64,000 nucleotides of DNA from Sulfuriflexus sp032250955 (GTDB lineage: Bacteria > Pseudomonadota > Gammaproteobacteria > AKS1): NCBI RefSeq assembly GCF_032250955.1, contig NZ_JAVVES010000001.1:26800-90799 (forward strand), given 5' to 3'. Under the pieces are notes generated by a model. That model was given only the letters and a program-made list of their open reading frames with translations, was not told the origin of the DNA and did not search any database. The first letter of the stretch is position 1. Each line of letters opens with the position of its first letter. A program made the position numbers and the translations under genes. Shown in pieces: positions 1 to 9,978 of this stretch.

Positions 1-573
1 AAAGACCACCGGGCAATTCGTGTCACGCATCGCTGCCAGCGCGCGCATATCCGAGACCAGGTTGTTATAGCCAAAGGACACGCCGCGTTCGCAGACCATG
101 ATCTGCTCGTTGCCGGTGGCGAGGGCCTTGTCGGCAACATTCTTCATATCCCAGGGCGCGAGAAACTGGCCCTTTTTGATATTCACCGGCTTGCCCTGGC
201 GGGCCACCTCCTGAATGAAGTTGGTCTGGCGACACAGGAAGGCAGGCGTCTGCAGCACATCGACCACGGCGGCCACCTCGTTTAACGGCGTGTCTTCATG
301 GACATCGGTCAGCACCGGCACCGCAATCTGTTCCCTGACCGTCTGCAGGATGCGCAGGCCTTCCTCGATCCCCGGGCCACGGAAACTTTCATGCGAGGAA
401 CGGTTGGCCTTGTCAAAGGATGACTTGTAGATAAACGGTATACCCAGCGCGGCGGTCAGTTCCTTTAACTGGCCAGCCGTATCAAGCGCCAGTTGTTCGC
501 TCTCGATAACGCAGGGGCCGGCGATCAGGAACAGGGGCTGGTCGAGACCGGCTTCAAAACCACATAACTTCAT
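1..573 (-). CDS. kdsA: 3-deoxy-8-phosphooctulonate synthase, C-terminus off the window
   Basis: Condenses phosphoenolpyruvate with arabinose 5-phosphate to make KDO 8-phosphate, the cytoplasmic precursor of the inner-core lipopolysaccharide sugar KDO. The visible 191 residues begin MKLCGFEAGL and show FLIAGPCVIES, the KSSFDKANRSS phosphate/substrate loop, and PVLTDVHED, all typical of the DAHP synthase-like barrel of KdsA. The start codon at 573 overlaps the pyrG stop by four bases (ATGA), which supports the start and translational coupling. The last third or so of the protein lies beyond position 1. In related genomes eno often follows, but that cannot be seen here. Confidence 0.95.
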   Translation of the reverse strand, partial: MKLCGFEAGLDQPLFLIAGPCVIESEQLALDTAGQLKELTAALGIPFIYKSSFDKANRSSHESFRGPGIEEGLRILQTVREQIAVPVLTDVHEDTPLNEVAAVVDVLQTPAFLCRQTNFIQEVARQGKPVNIKKGQFLAPWDMKNVADKALATGNEQIMVCERGVSFGYNNLVSDMRALAAMRDTNCPVVF

Positions 574-2219
574 GCCACGTCCTCTTTACCCGCCGTGGCG
601 GAATGGTGTTCGCGCGCCGCGCGAATAAAACCGCTGAACAGGGGATGTCCGTCACGCGGGTTGGAGGTGAACTCCGGATGGAACTGACAGGCCACGAACC
701 ACGGGTGGTTGTCGAGCTCAATGACCTCGACCAGCTTGCCGTCTATCGACTTGCCTGCAATCTTCAGGCCGGCCTGTTCGAGCTGTTCCAGGTACTGGTT
801 ATTAAATTCATAGCGATGACGGTGGCGCTCGGTGATCACCTCGTTGCCGTATAAGTCACGGCTGCGGGTACCCGCCATAAGCCGGCACTCCTGCCCACCC
901 AGACGCATGGTGCCGCCCAGATCGGAATTTTCATCACGCCGTTCAATAATACCCTTTTCGTTGACCCACTCGGTAATAAGTGCAATCACGGGGTGTCTGG
1001 TATCTGTACGGAATTCAGTGCTGTTGGCGTCCGCCATGCCGGCGATGTGACGGGCAAACTCAATCACCGCGACCTGCATACCCAGACAGATACCCAGGTA
1101 GGGGATATTGTTCTCACGCGCATACTGCACGGTCATGATCTTGCCCTCGACACCGCGCTCGCCAAATCCACCCGGGACGAGAATCGCATCCATGTCCTTG
1201 AGAAGATCACCATCATCCTTTTCAATATCCTCGGAATCGAAATAGGTAATGTTGACCCTGGTACGGGTATGGATACCGGCATGCGTCAGGGCCTCTGACA
1301 GTGACTTGTAGGATTCGGTCAGGTCGACGTACTTGCCGACCATCGCGATGTTCACCTCGGCTTCCGGGTGTGCCTTGGCCTCGTTCACGGCATCCCATGC
1401 ACTGAGGTCGGCCGGCCTGGTCTTCAGGTGCATCTTCTCGACCACGATGTCATCCAGGCCCTGTTCATGCAGGGTGCGCGGGATCTTGTAGATATTATCA
1501 ACATCGACAGCCGAGATGACGGCCCGCTCCGGGACGTTGGTAAACAGCGCGATCTTGCGACGGTCATCAGGCGGCATCGGAAACTCGGAACGGCACAACA
1601 GGATATCCGGCTGGATACCGATACTGCGCAGCTCCTTCACCGAGTGCTGGGTCGGCTTGGTCTTGACCTCGCCGGCTGCCGCGATATAGGGCAACAGGGT
1701 CAGGTGCATGAACAGGCTCTGGGTCGGACCGAGTTCCACACCAAGCTGGCGAATCGCCTCAAGGAACGGCAGTGATTCGATGTCACCGACGGTACCGCCA
1801 ATCTCGACCATGGCGACATCGGCATCCCCGGCACCGGCCATGATATTGCGTTTGATCTCGTCGGTAATATGCGGGATCACCTGCACGGTACCGCCGAGGT
1901 ATTCACCGCGACGTTCCTTGCGGATAACGTTTTCGTAGATCTGTCCGGTCGTGAAGTTATTCGCCTTGCTCATGGTGGTATGCACAAAGCGTTCATAATG
2001 CCCCAGGTCGAGGTCGGTTTCGGCCCCGTCCTCGGTCACAAAGACCTCGCCGTGCTGGAAGGGACTCATGGTGCCCGGGTCAACGTTGATATAGGGGTCG
2101 AGTTTCATCAGGGTGACTTTCAGCCCCCGGGACTCGAGAATAGCCGCAAGCGAGGCCGCCGCGATGCCCTTCCCGAGAGAAGAAACCACGCCACCTGTAA
2201 TAAAAATAAATTTGGTCAT
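570..2219 (-). CDS. pyrG: CTP synthase
   Basis: Makes CTP from UTP, ATP and glutamine, the last step of de novo pyrimidine nucleotide synthesis, in the cytoplasm. The protein is 549 residues, normal for the family. The N-terminal amidoligase domain starts MTKFIFITGGVVSSLGKGI with the P-loop-like SLGKG. The C-terminal class I glutamine amidotransferase carries GICLGMQ with the nucleophilic cysteine near residue 380, and CQFHPEF with the catalytic histidine and glutamate near residue 517. It sits between tilS (132-bp gap, with a possible internal promoter) and kdsA (four-base overlap), the usual arrangement in many gammaproteobacteria. Confidence 0.98.
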   Translation of the reverse strand: MTKFIFITGGVVSSLGKGIAAASLAAILESRGLKVTLMKLDPYINVDPGTMSPFQHGEVFVTEDGAETDLDLGHYERFVHTTMSKANNFTTGQIYENVIRKERRGEYLGGTVQVIPHITDEIKRNIMAGAGDADVAMVEIGGTVGDIESLPFLEAIRQLGVELGPTQSLFMHLTLLPYIAAAGEVKTKPTQHSVKELRSIGIQPDILLCRSEFPMPPDDRRKIALFTNVPERAVISAVDVDNIYKIPRTLHEQGLDDIVVEKMHLKTRPADLSAWDAVNEAKAHPEAEVNIAMVGKYVDLTESYKSLSEALTHAGIHTRTRVNITYFDSEDIEKDDGDLLKDMDAILVPGGFGERGVEGKIMTVQYARENNIPYLGICLGMQVAVIEFARHIAGMADANSTEFRTDTRHPVIALITEWVNEKGIIERRDENSDLGGTMRLGGQECRLMAGTRSRDLYGNEVITERHRHRYEFNNQYLEQLEQAGLKIAGKSIDGKLVEVIELDNHPWFVACQFHPEFTSNPRDGHPLFSGFIRAAREHHSATAGKEDVA

Positions 2220-2271
2220 TTAAGGGATTTTCCCGTCAGAATTCTGGGCAATGTGATCATTACCGGACGGG

Positions 2272-2277
2272 ATTATA
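2272..2277 (-). promoter_or_regulatory. possible -10 box of an internal pyrG promoter
   Basis: The minus strand reads TATAAT here, 53 bases upstream of the pyrG start, inside the only sizeable gap in this part of the gene run. A TTGAGA lies at 2305-2300, but the 22-base spacer is longer than the usual 16-18, so no convincing -35 is assigned. The perfect -10 and the gap suggest pyrG-kdsA may have its own promoter. Confidence 0.3.
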
Positions 2278-2351
2278 CGTTACCAGAACACGCCCCGCTT
2301 CTCAATGAACAAATGCTGACCGGCAAAAATAAATCCGTGTCCTGACGGGCC

Positions 2352-3695
2352 TCACTGCCAGTCGATATACAGACCCTCGCCCCCTTTAGGCGCGGCAAAG
2401 GGTTCGCAGACACAGAGCCCTGGCACCGCGGCCAGTTCATCACCAACGAAAACCAGCGGGATGCGCTGGCGTTGCCACGGCGGGATACCGGCCTCCTGAA
2501 AGAGCTTTTTCAGGCTATGGTGCCGATCACGCCCGGCCGGGCGACAGCGCTCCCCCCCCTGTCGCAGGCGTAACTGGATACGGGCCGGCGTATCCCGGAT
2601 ATCCGCGCGCAGCCCTTCGCCAACAGCAGGCTGGCTCGAAAGCTGCCCCGACCAGGGTAAGACCACCTTCTCCTGCAGGTTCCAGTCCCGGCACCAATCC
2701 GTGGCGACCCTGCGCAGGGGGGGCATCGCATAGAGGCGGCCCCGGTAACGACGCAGCTCCACGCCAGACCATTCCAGGTGTGGGTTACGATCCTGGGCGG
2801 CACCGAGCATATCGTGCTGTACCTGCAGCAGCTTGCGCCGCGATGGCAAGGCCAGTCCCTGCTGCCGTAACCAGTGGCGCAAGACATTGCGTTGCCTGGC
2901 TGCATCGAGAGCAGCCAGGCCCGGCAGTGACAGGCTTTGCCCCGTCCCCACAAGGCCCTGCATATCCAGGGCCGCGAGTGCCTCGAGCAGGCCCTCGTTT
3001 TCAGCCTGCTGGCTGGCTACGCGGCCCAGGGTGTCCTGGATTGCCGGCCAGCGTTGTTGCAATACGGGCATGACCTCGTGGCGCAGGTAGTTACGATCAA
3101 TACAGGTGTCCAGGTTAGACGGGTCATCGACCCAGTGCAGCTGCTGGTGTTCGGCATACTCCCGTAGTTCGTCACGCCCGACCTCGAGCAAGGGTCGCCA
3201 GTGCGCCCCGGCACCAAAGGCTCGCTGCCACGGCATCGCTGCCTGGCCCCGGCTGCCGCTGCCGCGGAATAACTGTAGCAACAAGGTCTCGGCCTGATCA
3301 TCACGGTGTTGGGCGGTGAGCAGGATATCACCCGCCTTGATGATTTCCTGTAAGGCCGCATAGCGGGCCTGGCGCGCTGCGGCTTCAGGACTCTCACCCC
3401 TGGCAGCCCTGGCCTCGACCTGCAGTACGGTTAAGGGGATGTCGAGTTGCCGGCAAACCTGCCGGCAGTGTTCGACCCAGCGATCCGCCTGTGGCTGCAA
3501 GCCGTGATGCACATGCACCGCCTCGATGCCGACAGCCAGTTGCGCCCGGCAACGTGAAAGGAGGTGCAACAGACAGTGCGAGTCCAGCCCGCCACTGTAG
3601 GCGACGATGAAACGCTGCGGGGCATGAACTGACGAGGGTTGTGTGGCAAGGCACGTCTGCAATGCTGATAACAACCGCGAAGGCGTCATGCTCAT
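2352..3695 (-). CDS. tilS: tRNA(Ile)-lysidine synthase
   Basis: Adds lysine to C34 of the CAU-anticodon isoleucine tRNA, switching its codon recognition from AUG to AUA; ATP is used to adenylate the base first. The N-type PP-loop SGGLDS is at residues 34-39. The segment HHGLQPQADRWVEHCR and the downstream DPSNLDTCIDRNYLRHEVMP are characteristic TilS motifs. At 447 residues it has the full-length form with C-terminal tRNA-binding domains, including LRQGGERCRP and the terminal GxxLxxLFQEAGIPPWQR type segment. Only nine bases separate it from accA upstream. A second Met at residue 3 is an equally possible start; neither has a clear ribosome binding site. Confidence 0.96.
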   Translation of the reverse strand: MSMTPSRLLSALQTCLATQPSSVHAPQRFIVAYSGGLDSHCLLHLLSRCRAQLAVGIEAVHVHHGLQPQADRWVEHCRQVCRQLDIPLTVLQVEARAARGESPEAAARQARYAALQEIIKAGDILLTAQHRDDQAETLLLQLFRGSGSRGQAAMPWQRAFGAGAHWRPLLEVGRDELREYAEHQQLHWVDDPSNLDTCIDRNYLRHEVMPVLQQRWPAIQDTLGRVASQQAENEGLLEALAALDMQGLVGTGQSLSLPGLAALDAARQRNVLRHWLRQQGLALPSRRKLLQVQHDMLGAAQDRNPHLEWSGVELRRYRGRLYAMPPLRRVATDWCRDWNLQEKVVLPWSGQLSSQPAVGEGLRADIRDTPARIQLRLRQGGERCRPAGRDRHHSLKKLFQEAGIPPWQRQRIPLVFVGDELAAVPGLCVCEPFAAPKGGEGLYIDWQ

Positions 3696-3704
3696 GAAGA
3701 GGAC

Positions 3705-4664
3705 TTACTGTTCCTGGTAATTACCGAAACGCGAGAGACGCTCGTAACGCTGTTCCAGTAGACGATCAGTGGGGATGCCACCAATGCCCTCGAGCGTTTC
3801 CAGCAAGGTGGTTTTCAGGGTGCGGGCCATGGCGTCAATATCACGGTGAGCGCCGCCCAGTGGTTCCTTGATGATGCCGTCAACCAGCCCGAGTTCTTTC
3901 AGACGCTCGGCGGTGATGCCCATCGCCGCAGCGGCGTCAGCGGCCTTCTCGGCACTCTTCCACAAAATGGAGGCACAGCCTTCCGGTGAAATCACCGAGT
4001 AGGTACTGTATTCAAGCATCAGGATGCGATCGCCGACACCGATAGCCAGTGCGCCGCCGGAGCCGCCCTCACCGATCACGGTACAGATAACGGGTGTCTT
4101 CAGCTCCGCCATGACAAACAGGTTACGGGCAATGGCTTCACTCTGGCCACGTTCCTCGGCATCAATACCCGGATAGGCGCCCGGGGTGTCGATGAAGGTC
4201 AGCACGGGCAGGCGGAAACGTTCGGCCATTTGCATCAGGCGCAGCGCCTTGCGATAGCCTTCCGGCCGTGGCATCCCAAAGTTACGCTCGAGCTTTTCCT
4301 TGGTGTCGCGCCCCTTTTGCTGACCGATAACCATCACCGGCCGACCCTCGAGGCGCGCCAGGCCACCAACAATGGCGCGGTCATCGGCGTAGGCGCGATC
4401 CCCGTGCAGTTCTTCGAAATCCTCAAAGATGCGCTCGATGTAGTCAAGCAAGTAGGGACGCTGCGGATGACGCGCCAGTTGCGAGACCTGCCACGGCGTC
4501 AGTGACTTGAAGATCGACTCGGTCAGTGAGCGGCTCTTGTCCTGCAAGCGCCGGATCTCGTCAGTGATATTGATTTCGGAGTCGTCACCGACATAGCGAA
4601 GCTCTTCGATCTTCGCTTCAAGTTCGGCAATCGGCTGTTCAAATTCCAGAAAATTCAGATTCAT
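3705..4664 (-). CDS. accA: acetyl-CoA carboxylase carboxyltransferase subunit alpha
   Basis: Alpha half of the carboxyltransferase that moves CO2 from carboxybiotin to acetyl-CoA to form malonyl-CoA, the committing step of fatty acid synthesis; works as A2D2 with AccD, which is not in this window. The 319-residue length matches the family. It opens MNLNFLEFEQPIAELEAKI, the alpha-helical N-terminus, and carries the crotonase-like core with GDRAYADD, FIDTPGAYPG, and GEGGSGGALAIG, which forms the oxyanion/CoA site. It lies directly downstream of dnaE (71-bp gap), as in E. coli. Confidence 0.98.
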   Translation of the reverse strand: MNLNFLEFEQPIAELEAKIEELRYVGDDSEINITDEIRRLQDKSRSLTESIFKSLTPWQVSQLARHPQRPYLLDYIERIFEDFEELHGDRAYADDRAIVGGLARLEGRPVMVIGQQKGRDTKEKLERNFGMPRPEGYRKALRLMQMAERFRLPVLTFIDTPGAYPGIDAEERGQSEAIARNLFVMAELKTPVICTVIGEGGSGGALAIGVGDRILMLEYSTYSVISPEGCASILWKSAEKAADAAAAMGITAERLKELGLVDGIIKEPLGGAHRDIDAMARTLKTTLLETLEGIGGIPTDRLLEQRYERLSRFGNYQEQ

Positions 4665-4735
4665 AACAATAAGATAACGGATAAAGACAGAAATCGCAAA
4701 AGCATGTAATCGCCCCTGCCATGAAAATGCAGGCG

Positions 4736-7700
4736 CTAGTATAGCACCTCTACTTTGCCCTCTCCCGCCAATTCCTGCAGACGATGCAGGAGTTCATCGG
4801 TTGGGTGGATGCGCCAGTCCGCACCCAGGCTGATGCGGGCACAGGAGTCCTGTCTGACATAGTTGAGGCTCACCGGGCACTGGCCGTCACGAAACGGAGT
4901 CAGGGTCTGTTCGAGGGCATCAAGAAAGCCGTTACCGGCATGCCGCTCATCGACCTGTATCAACAACTGGTGAGCATAGTGCTCACGGGCCTCATTGATA
5001 TCGTAGATATGGGATGCCTGCATGCGCAGTCCGCCACTGTAATCATCCTCACGTACGCTGCCCTTGATAACGAGCAACTTGTCCTTGGCGATAAGGTGCT
5101 GAAACTGCTTGTAGATATCCTTGAAAGCGGCCACCTCGAGCCGGCCACTACGATCATCCAGGGTCATAAAACCCATGCGCTCACCGGACTTTGTATTCCG
5201 GGTCTGCAAGGCGACGACCAGGCCGGCCACGGTTTGTTCCGAGCGGTCACGCGACGCTTGCACATTGACCAGGCGGCTTGTGATCACGCGTTCGAGTTCA
5301 TGTTCATACTGCGTGATGGGGTGACCGGTGAGATAGAGGCCGAGGGTATCTTTCTCGCCTTCCAGACGTTCTTTCTCCGGCCATTCCGCCATGGACTTGA
5401 GTTCAACGGCCTGCATTTCCACGGCCGGGCCGCCGAACAGGTCTTCCATGCCCTGGGCCTCGTTACGCTGATGCTGTTCGGCGCTTTGCATGGCGACACC
5501 AAGGCTTGCCATCAGGGTAGCGCGATTCGGCGCCATGCCATCGAGTGCCCCGGCACGGATCATGGCCTCGAGTACCCGGCGATTCACCTTGCGCGAATCA
5601 ATGCGCCGGCAGAAGTCGAACAGGTCGGCATACAGCCCGTTTTCATTACGCTCCCGGACAATGCTTTCAAGAGCCGCTTCACCGACCCCCTTGATGGCGC
5701 CCAGACCATAGTAAATCGAGTTTTCACCCTGGCTGGTAAACATGTATTCGCAGTTGTTGACGTTGGGCGGCAAGACCTCTAGCTGCATGTGTCGGCACTC
5801 CTCGATCAACATCACCACCTTGTCGGTGTTGTCCATATCCGATGACATCACGGCCGCCATGAAGGCCGCCGGGTAATGCGCCTTTAACCAGGCAGTGTGA
5901 TAGGAGACCAGCGCATAGGCGGCAGAGTGAGACTTGTTGAAGCCGTAGCCGGCAAACTTCTCCATCAGGTCGAACAGATCACCGGCCTTTTTCTCGTCAA
6001 AGCCCAGCTCGCGGGCGCCGGCCATAAATATCTCGCGCTGCTTGGCCATCTCTTCGGGTTTTTTCTTGCCCATGGCGCGGCGCAGCAAGTCGGCACTGCC
6101 CAGGGAGTAGTTGCCGATGATCTGCGAGATCTGCATGACCTGTTCCTGGTAAACGATGACCCCGTAAGTCGGCGCTAGCACTTCCTCCAGTTCGGCAAAG
6201 GGGAATTTCACCTTGGCCCCATGCTTACGACTAATGAAGTCATCCACCATGCCCGATTCCAACGGGCCCGGACGGAACAACGCCACCAGCGCAATAATCT
6301 CTTCAAAATTATCCGGCTTGAGTTTTTTAATCAGCTCTTTCATACCGCGTGATTCAAGCTGGAACACGGCAGTGGTCTCACAGGCCTTGAGCAGGTCAAA
6401 GGTCTTTACATCATTCATCGGCAGCTGTTCCAGCACCACCGCGGCCTCGCCATTGCGTTCGCGTTCCCGGTTCACTGTCTTCAGGGCACGGTCGATAATG
6501 GTCAGGGTGCGCAGCCCCAGGAAGTCGAATTTCACCAGGCCAATCGATTCGACATCATCCTTGTCGAGTTGCGAGACGATGCTCTCGGCCCCCTGTTCAC
6601 AATACAGTGGCAGGAAGTCGGTCAGGGCGGTCGGCGCAATGACCACGCCCCCGGCATGCTTGCCGGCGTTGCGCGTAATGCCCTCGAGCGAGCGTGCCAG
6701 CTCGATGAGTCCATAAACCTCTTCGTCGTCTTCATAGCGGCGACGCAGTTCCTCTTCCTGCTCCAGCGCCTTGTCGAGCGTGATGCCGATTTCAAACGGG
6801 ATGAGCTTGGCGATCTGATCGACAAAGCCGTACGGATGACCGAGCACACGACCAACATCCCGGACTACCGCCTTCGCCGCCATGGTGCCGTAGGTGATGA
6901 TCTGGGAGACCTTGTCCCGGCCGTAGTGCCGGGCGACATAATCAATGACGCGGTCACGCCCTTCCATACAGAAGTCGACATCGAAGTCGGGCATGGAGAC
7001 ACGTTCAGGGTTGAGGAAGCGTTCAAACAGCAGGTCATATTCAAGCGGGTCGAGATCGGTAATACCCAGCGCATAGGCCACGATCGACCCCGCCCCGGAA
7101 CCGCGCCCGGGACCGACCGGCACATCGTTGCGCCTGGCCCAGCGGATAAAGTCGGCAACGATCAGGAAATAACCGGGAAACCCCATGCTGATGATCACAT
7201 CGAGTTCCCGCTGCAGGCGCGCCTTGTATTCGCCGCGTTTCTCCTCACTGAACACGCCCTTGACGGGTTCAAGTTGCCGGATACGTTCCTCGAGCCCCTG
7301 CTCGGACTCGCTGCGCAGGAATTCCTCAATCGTCAGCCCATCCGGAACCGGGAAGTCCGGCAAGAAGTATTCACCGAGACGCAGTTCGAGGTTACAGCGC
7401 CGGGCGATGGCTTGAGTGTTCTCGATGGCCTCGGGGATATCGGCGAACAAGCCGGCCATCTCTTCGCTGTTACGCAGGTACTGTTGTTCACTGTAATGGT
7501 GCTGGCGACGGCTGTCGTTCAGTGTGCGCCCTTCGTGAATACACACACGTGCCTCGTGGGACTCAAAATCGTCTTTCTCGATAAAGCGGACATCGTTACT
7601 CGCCACCACAGGGATCTGCTTCTCCAGTGCCAGTTCGACGGCGGCATGCAGGTAGGTCTCTTCGTTCTCACGCCCGGTGCGGACCAGCTCCAGGTAAAAG

Positions 7701-8191
7701 CGATCCGGGAACAAGACCGACCAGTTATCGAGTAACTGCGCCGCCAGGTTTTTATCACCGTCGATCAAGGCCCGGCCGATATCACCGGCACGTCCACCGG
7801 ACAGCGCGATCAGGCCATCGGTTGCCCCCTCTAACCAGCTGTGCTCGATCATCGGCACACCGCGATGCTGACCTTCGGTATAACTGCGCGTGATCAAGCG
7901 GTTCAGGTTCAGATAACCGTTGCGATCCTGGCAGAGCAGGATCAAGCGGCTCGACGGATTACGCTCATCCTCGCCGCGAACAAGCAGTTCGACACCGATG
8001 ATCGGCTTGATACCCGCTGCCAGCGCGGCTCGGTAAAACTTCACCATGGCAAACAGGTTGGATTGATCGGTCAGGGCCACGGCGGGCATACCGGCCGCGG
8101 CGAGCGCCTTCATCAGCGGCTTGATCCGAACCAGGCCATCGACGAGGGAAAACTCGGTGTGCAGATGCAGGTGTACAAAGCCGCTCGACAT
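4736..8191 (-). CDS. dnaE: DNA polymerase III alpha subunit
   Basis: Replicative polymerase catalytic subunit, 1151 residues, close to the E. coli length. The N-terminal PHP domain begins FVHLHLHTEFSLVDG. The C-family polymerase palm shows GPGRGSGAGSIVAY and PDFDVDFCMEGR, which supplies catalytic aspartates. NAGKHAGGVVIAP, the FNKSHSAAYA motif, and a C-terminal OB-fold region (TVAGLVVALQTRNTKSG) follow. The stop of the upstream rnhB overlaps the dnaE start by one base (TGATG), so the start is well supported. A large antisense open frame over its centre is treated as a shadow. Confidence 0.98.
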   Translation of the reverse strand: MSSGFVHLHLHTEFSLVDGLVRIKPLMKALAAAGMPAVALTDQSNLFAMVKFYRAALAAGIKPIIGVELLVRGEDERNPSSRLILLCQDRNGYLNLNRLITRSYTEGQHRGVPMIEHSWLEGATDGLIALSGGRAGDIGRALIDGDKNLAAQLLDNWSVLFPDRFYLELVRTGRENEETYLHAAVELALEKQIPVVASNDVRFIEKDDFESHEARVCIHEGRTLNDSRRQHHYSEQQYLRNSEEMAGLFADIPEAIENTQAIARRCNLELRLGEYFLPDFPVPDGLTIEEFLRSESEQGLEERIRQLEPVKGVFSEEKRGEYKARLQRELDVIISMGFPGYFLIVADFIRWARRNDVPVGPGRGSGAGSIVAYALGITDLDPLEYDLLFERFLNPERVSMPDFDVDFCMEGRDRVIDYVARHYGRDKVSQIITYGTMAAKAVVRDVGRVLGHPYGFVDQIAKLIPFEIGITLDKALEQEEELRRRYEDDEEVYGLIELARSLEGITRNAGKHAGGVVIAPTALTDFLPLYCEQGAESIVSQLDKDDVESIGLVKFDFLGLRTLTIIDRALKTVNRERERNGEAAVVLEQLPMNDVKTFDLLKACETTAVFQLESRGMKELIKKLKPDNFEEIIALVALFRPGPLESGMVDDFISRKHGAKVKFPFAELEEVLAPTYGVIVYQEQVMQISQIIGNYSLGSADLLRRAMGKKKPEEMAKQREIFMAGARELGFDEKKAGDLFDLMEKFAGYGFNKSHSAAYALVSYHTAWLKAHYPAAFMAAVMSSDMDNTDKVVMLIEECRHMQLEVLPPNVNNCEYMFTSQGENSIYYGLGAIKGVGEAALESIVRERNENGLYADLFDFCRRIDSRKVNRRVLEAMIRAGALDGMAPNRATLMASLGVAMQSAEQHQRNEAQGMEDLFGGPAVEMQAVELKSMAEWPEKERLEGEKDTLGLYLTGHPITQYEHELERVITSRLVNVQASRDRSEQTVAGLVVALQTRNTKSGERMGFMTLDDRSGRLEVAAFKDIYKQFQHLIAKDKLLVIKGSVREDDYSGGLRMQASHIYDINEAREHYAHQLLIQVDERHAGNGFLDALEQTLTPFRDGQCPVSLNYVRQDSCARISLGADWRIHPTDELLHRLQELAGEGKVEVLY

Positions 8192-8790
8192 CAGTCCTGC
8201 TCCAGCAAACGCGCGACCGGGCCGAAGCTGTAACGGTGTATCGGCGTCACACCGTGTTCGGCAAGTGCCTGCATGTGTAACCTGGTCGGGTAGCCCTTAT
8301 GTGCAGCGAATCCGTAACCGGGATATATCGCCTCAAGGCCGACCATTTCACGGTCGCGTTCCACCTTGGCGATGATCGACGCTGCACTGATACAGGGCTC
8401 GGACTGGTCACCCTTGACAATCGCCTCCGTCGTGCAGCGCAGTTGCGGGCAACGATTGCCATCGATCAGGGCATGTTCGGGCGGGATCGCCAGTAAGCCG
8501 ACGGCACGCTGCATGGCCAGCATGCTGGCGTGCAGGATATTCAGTTCATCGATTTCATCAACCTCGGCGCGGGCGATGGCCCAGCACAAGGCTTTTTGCC
8601 GAATCTCGATATTCAGTGCCTCACGACGTTTGGCCGTCATGGCCTTGGAGTCGGCCAGGCCTTCGATCGGCCTGACCGGGTCAAGGATCACTGCGGCCGC
8701 AACCACCGGCCCGGCCAGTGGTCCGCGACCGACTTCATCGACACCGGCAATCAGGCCCCGGGCGGAATATTGGAGTAATTCAGATGGCAT
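8191..8790 (-). CDS. rnhB: ribonuclease HII
   Basis: Cleaves the RNA strand of RNA-DNA hybrids and starts removal of single ribonucleotides misincorporated in DNA; needs Mn or Mg. The signature IAGVDEVGRGPLAGPVV, holding the Asp-Glu active-site pair, is near residues 15-30; further acidic residues follow in DSKAMTAKRRE and in the ISAASIIAKVERD block. Length 199 residues is normal. It is 30 bases after lpxB and overlaps dnaE by one base, the conserved lpxB-rnhB-dnaE order. Confidence 0.97.
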   Translation of the reverse strand: MPSELLQYSARGLIAGVDEVGRGPLAGPVVAAAVILDPVRPIEGLADSKAMTAKRREALNIEIRQKALCWAIARAEVDEIDELNILHASMLAMQRAVGLLAIPPEHALIDGNRCPQLRCTTEAIVKGDQSEPCISAASIIAKVERDREMVGLEAIYPGYGFAAHKGYPTRLHMQALAEHGVTPIHRYSFGPVARLLEQD

Positions 8791-8820
8791 ACTGTGTTTA
8801 TTCGTTATTCGTCCCGGGCG

Positions 8821-9975
8821 TCAGTTTACCTGCCGCGTTGCCCCTTGCTCAACGACCTCGAGCACCGCCTCGGCGGCGCGTTGATCCGTATTCTGGCGCA
8901 ACTGCAGGTGGATGGCCGTGAAGCGCTCCACAAGTGACTGCACAATTTCCGGTTTCTCAAGATAGTCGAGCAGATACTGGCCCATCCGCGCCGGACTGGC
9001 ATCCTTTTGTATGCACTCCGGCACCAGCGACTCGCCGGCCAGCAGGTTCGGCAGGGAGAAATGCTGCACGTGTGACCAGGCGCGCAGGATCAGGTGGTTC
9101 AACCAGGCCATGCGGTAAGCAACCACCATCGGGCGCTTGATCAGCATCGCCTCAAGCGTCGCCGTCCCGGAGGCCATGAGGATCGCATCGGCGGCCCCCA
9201 TGGCCTCACGGGCCTGGCCATCGATGACAGTAATGGGCAGATCGGCATCGGTTTGCTGTAAACAACGTTCAAACATCTCGCGCACCATCGGGCTGGCCAG
9301 CGGGACGACGTAGTGGATAGCCGGGTTGCGCGCATGACACCAGCGCGCGGTATCCAGGAAGCTGCGGGCAAGATACCGCACTTCGCTGATCCGGCTCCCC
9401 GGCAGAATAGCAATAACGGGACCGGCTTCCGGCAGCCCCAGGTTCAGCCTGGCCACGTTACGGTCTGTCGCCAGGGGGATACGGTCGGCAAAGGGATGAC
9501 CGACGAATGTCACCGGTACCCGGTGCTGTTCGTAAAAGGCCGCTTCAAATGGAAACAGGGTCAGGACGCGGTCAACCGAGCGGACAATTTTTTTAAGCCG
9601 GTAACGTCGCCAGGCCCAGACCTGCGGGCTGACATACTGCACTGTCGGGATACCGGCGGCATGACATGGCTCGAGCAGACCAAGGTTGAAGTCGGGGACA
9701 TCAATGCCGACGATGACATCCGGTGGTTGCGCGATAAAGTGATCGCGTAAGCGGGCTCGAATGCCGCGCAGTTCACGATAATGGGCGAAGGCATCAACCA
9801 GCCCGAAGATGGACAGTTTTTCCGAGGGGAACAATGCCCGGCAGCCGGTCTCGATCATACGCGGACCGGCAATACCTTCAAACTCGGCATCCGGTATGCG
9901 CTTGCGTATGGCCTGAATCAGGCCGGCGCCGAGCAAATCACCGGAGGACTCGCCTGCAACGATACCGATACGCAT
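8821..9975 (-). CDS. lpxB: lipid-A-disaccharide synthase
   Basis: GT19 glycosyltransferase that joins UDP-diacylglucosamine and lipid X (2,3-diacylglucosamine 1-phosphate) to form the beta-1,6 disaccharide of lipid A, at the inner face of the cytoplasmic membrane. The N-terminal GESSGD motif (residues 8-13) is the family hallmark, followed by VGIDVPDFNLGL and QVWAWRRYRLKKI; the UDP-binding half has ILPGSRISEV and SGTATLEAML. 384 residues is typical. It begins three bases after the lpxA stop. Confidence 0.97.
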   Translation of the reverse strand: MRIGIVAGESSGDLLGAGLIQAIRKRIPDAEFEGIAGPRMIETGCRALFPSEKLSIFGLVDAFAHYRELRGIRARLRDHFIAQPPDVIVGIDVPDFNLGLLEPCHAAGIPTVQYVSPQVWAWRRYRLKKIVRSVDRVLTLFPFEAAFYEQHRVPVTFVGHPFADRIPLATDRNVARLNLGLPEAGPVIAILPGSRISEVRYLARSFLDTARWCHARNPAIHYVVPLASPMVREMFERCLQQTDADLPITVIDGQAREAMGAADAILMASGTATLEAMLIKRPMVVAYRMAWLNHLILRAWSHVQHFSLPNLLAGESLVPECIQKDASPARMGQYLLDYLEKPEIVQSLVERFTAIHLQLRQNTDQRAAEAVLEVVEQGATRQVN

Positions 9976-9978
9976 GCG

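Noticed and set aside
6569..7735. 388-codon plus-strand open frame inside dnaE
   Set aside because: Complement of conserved polymerase sequence; no ribosome binding site or motif of its own.
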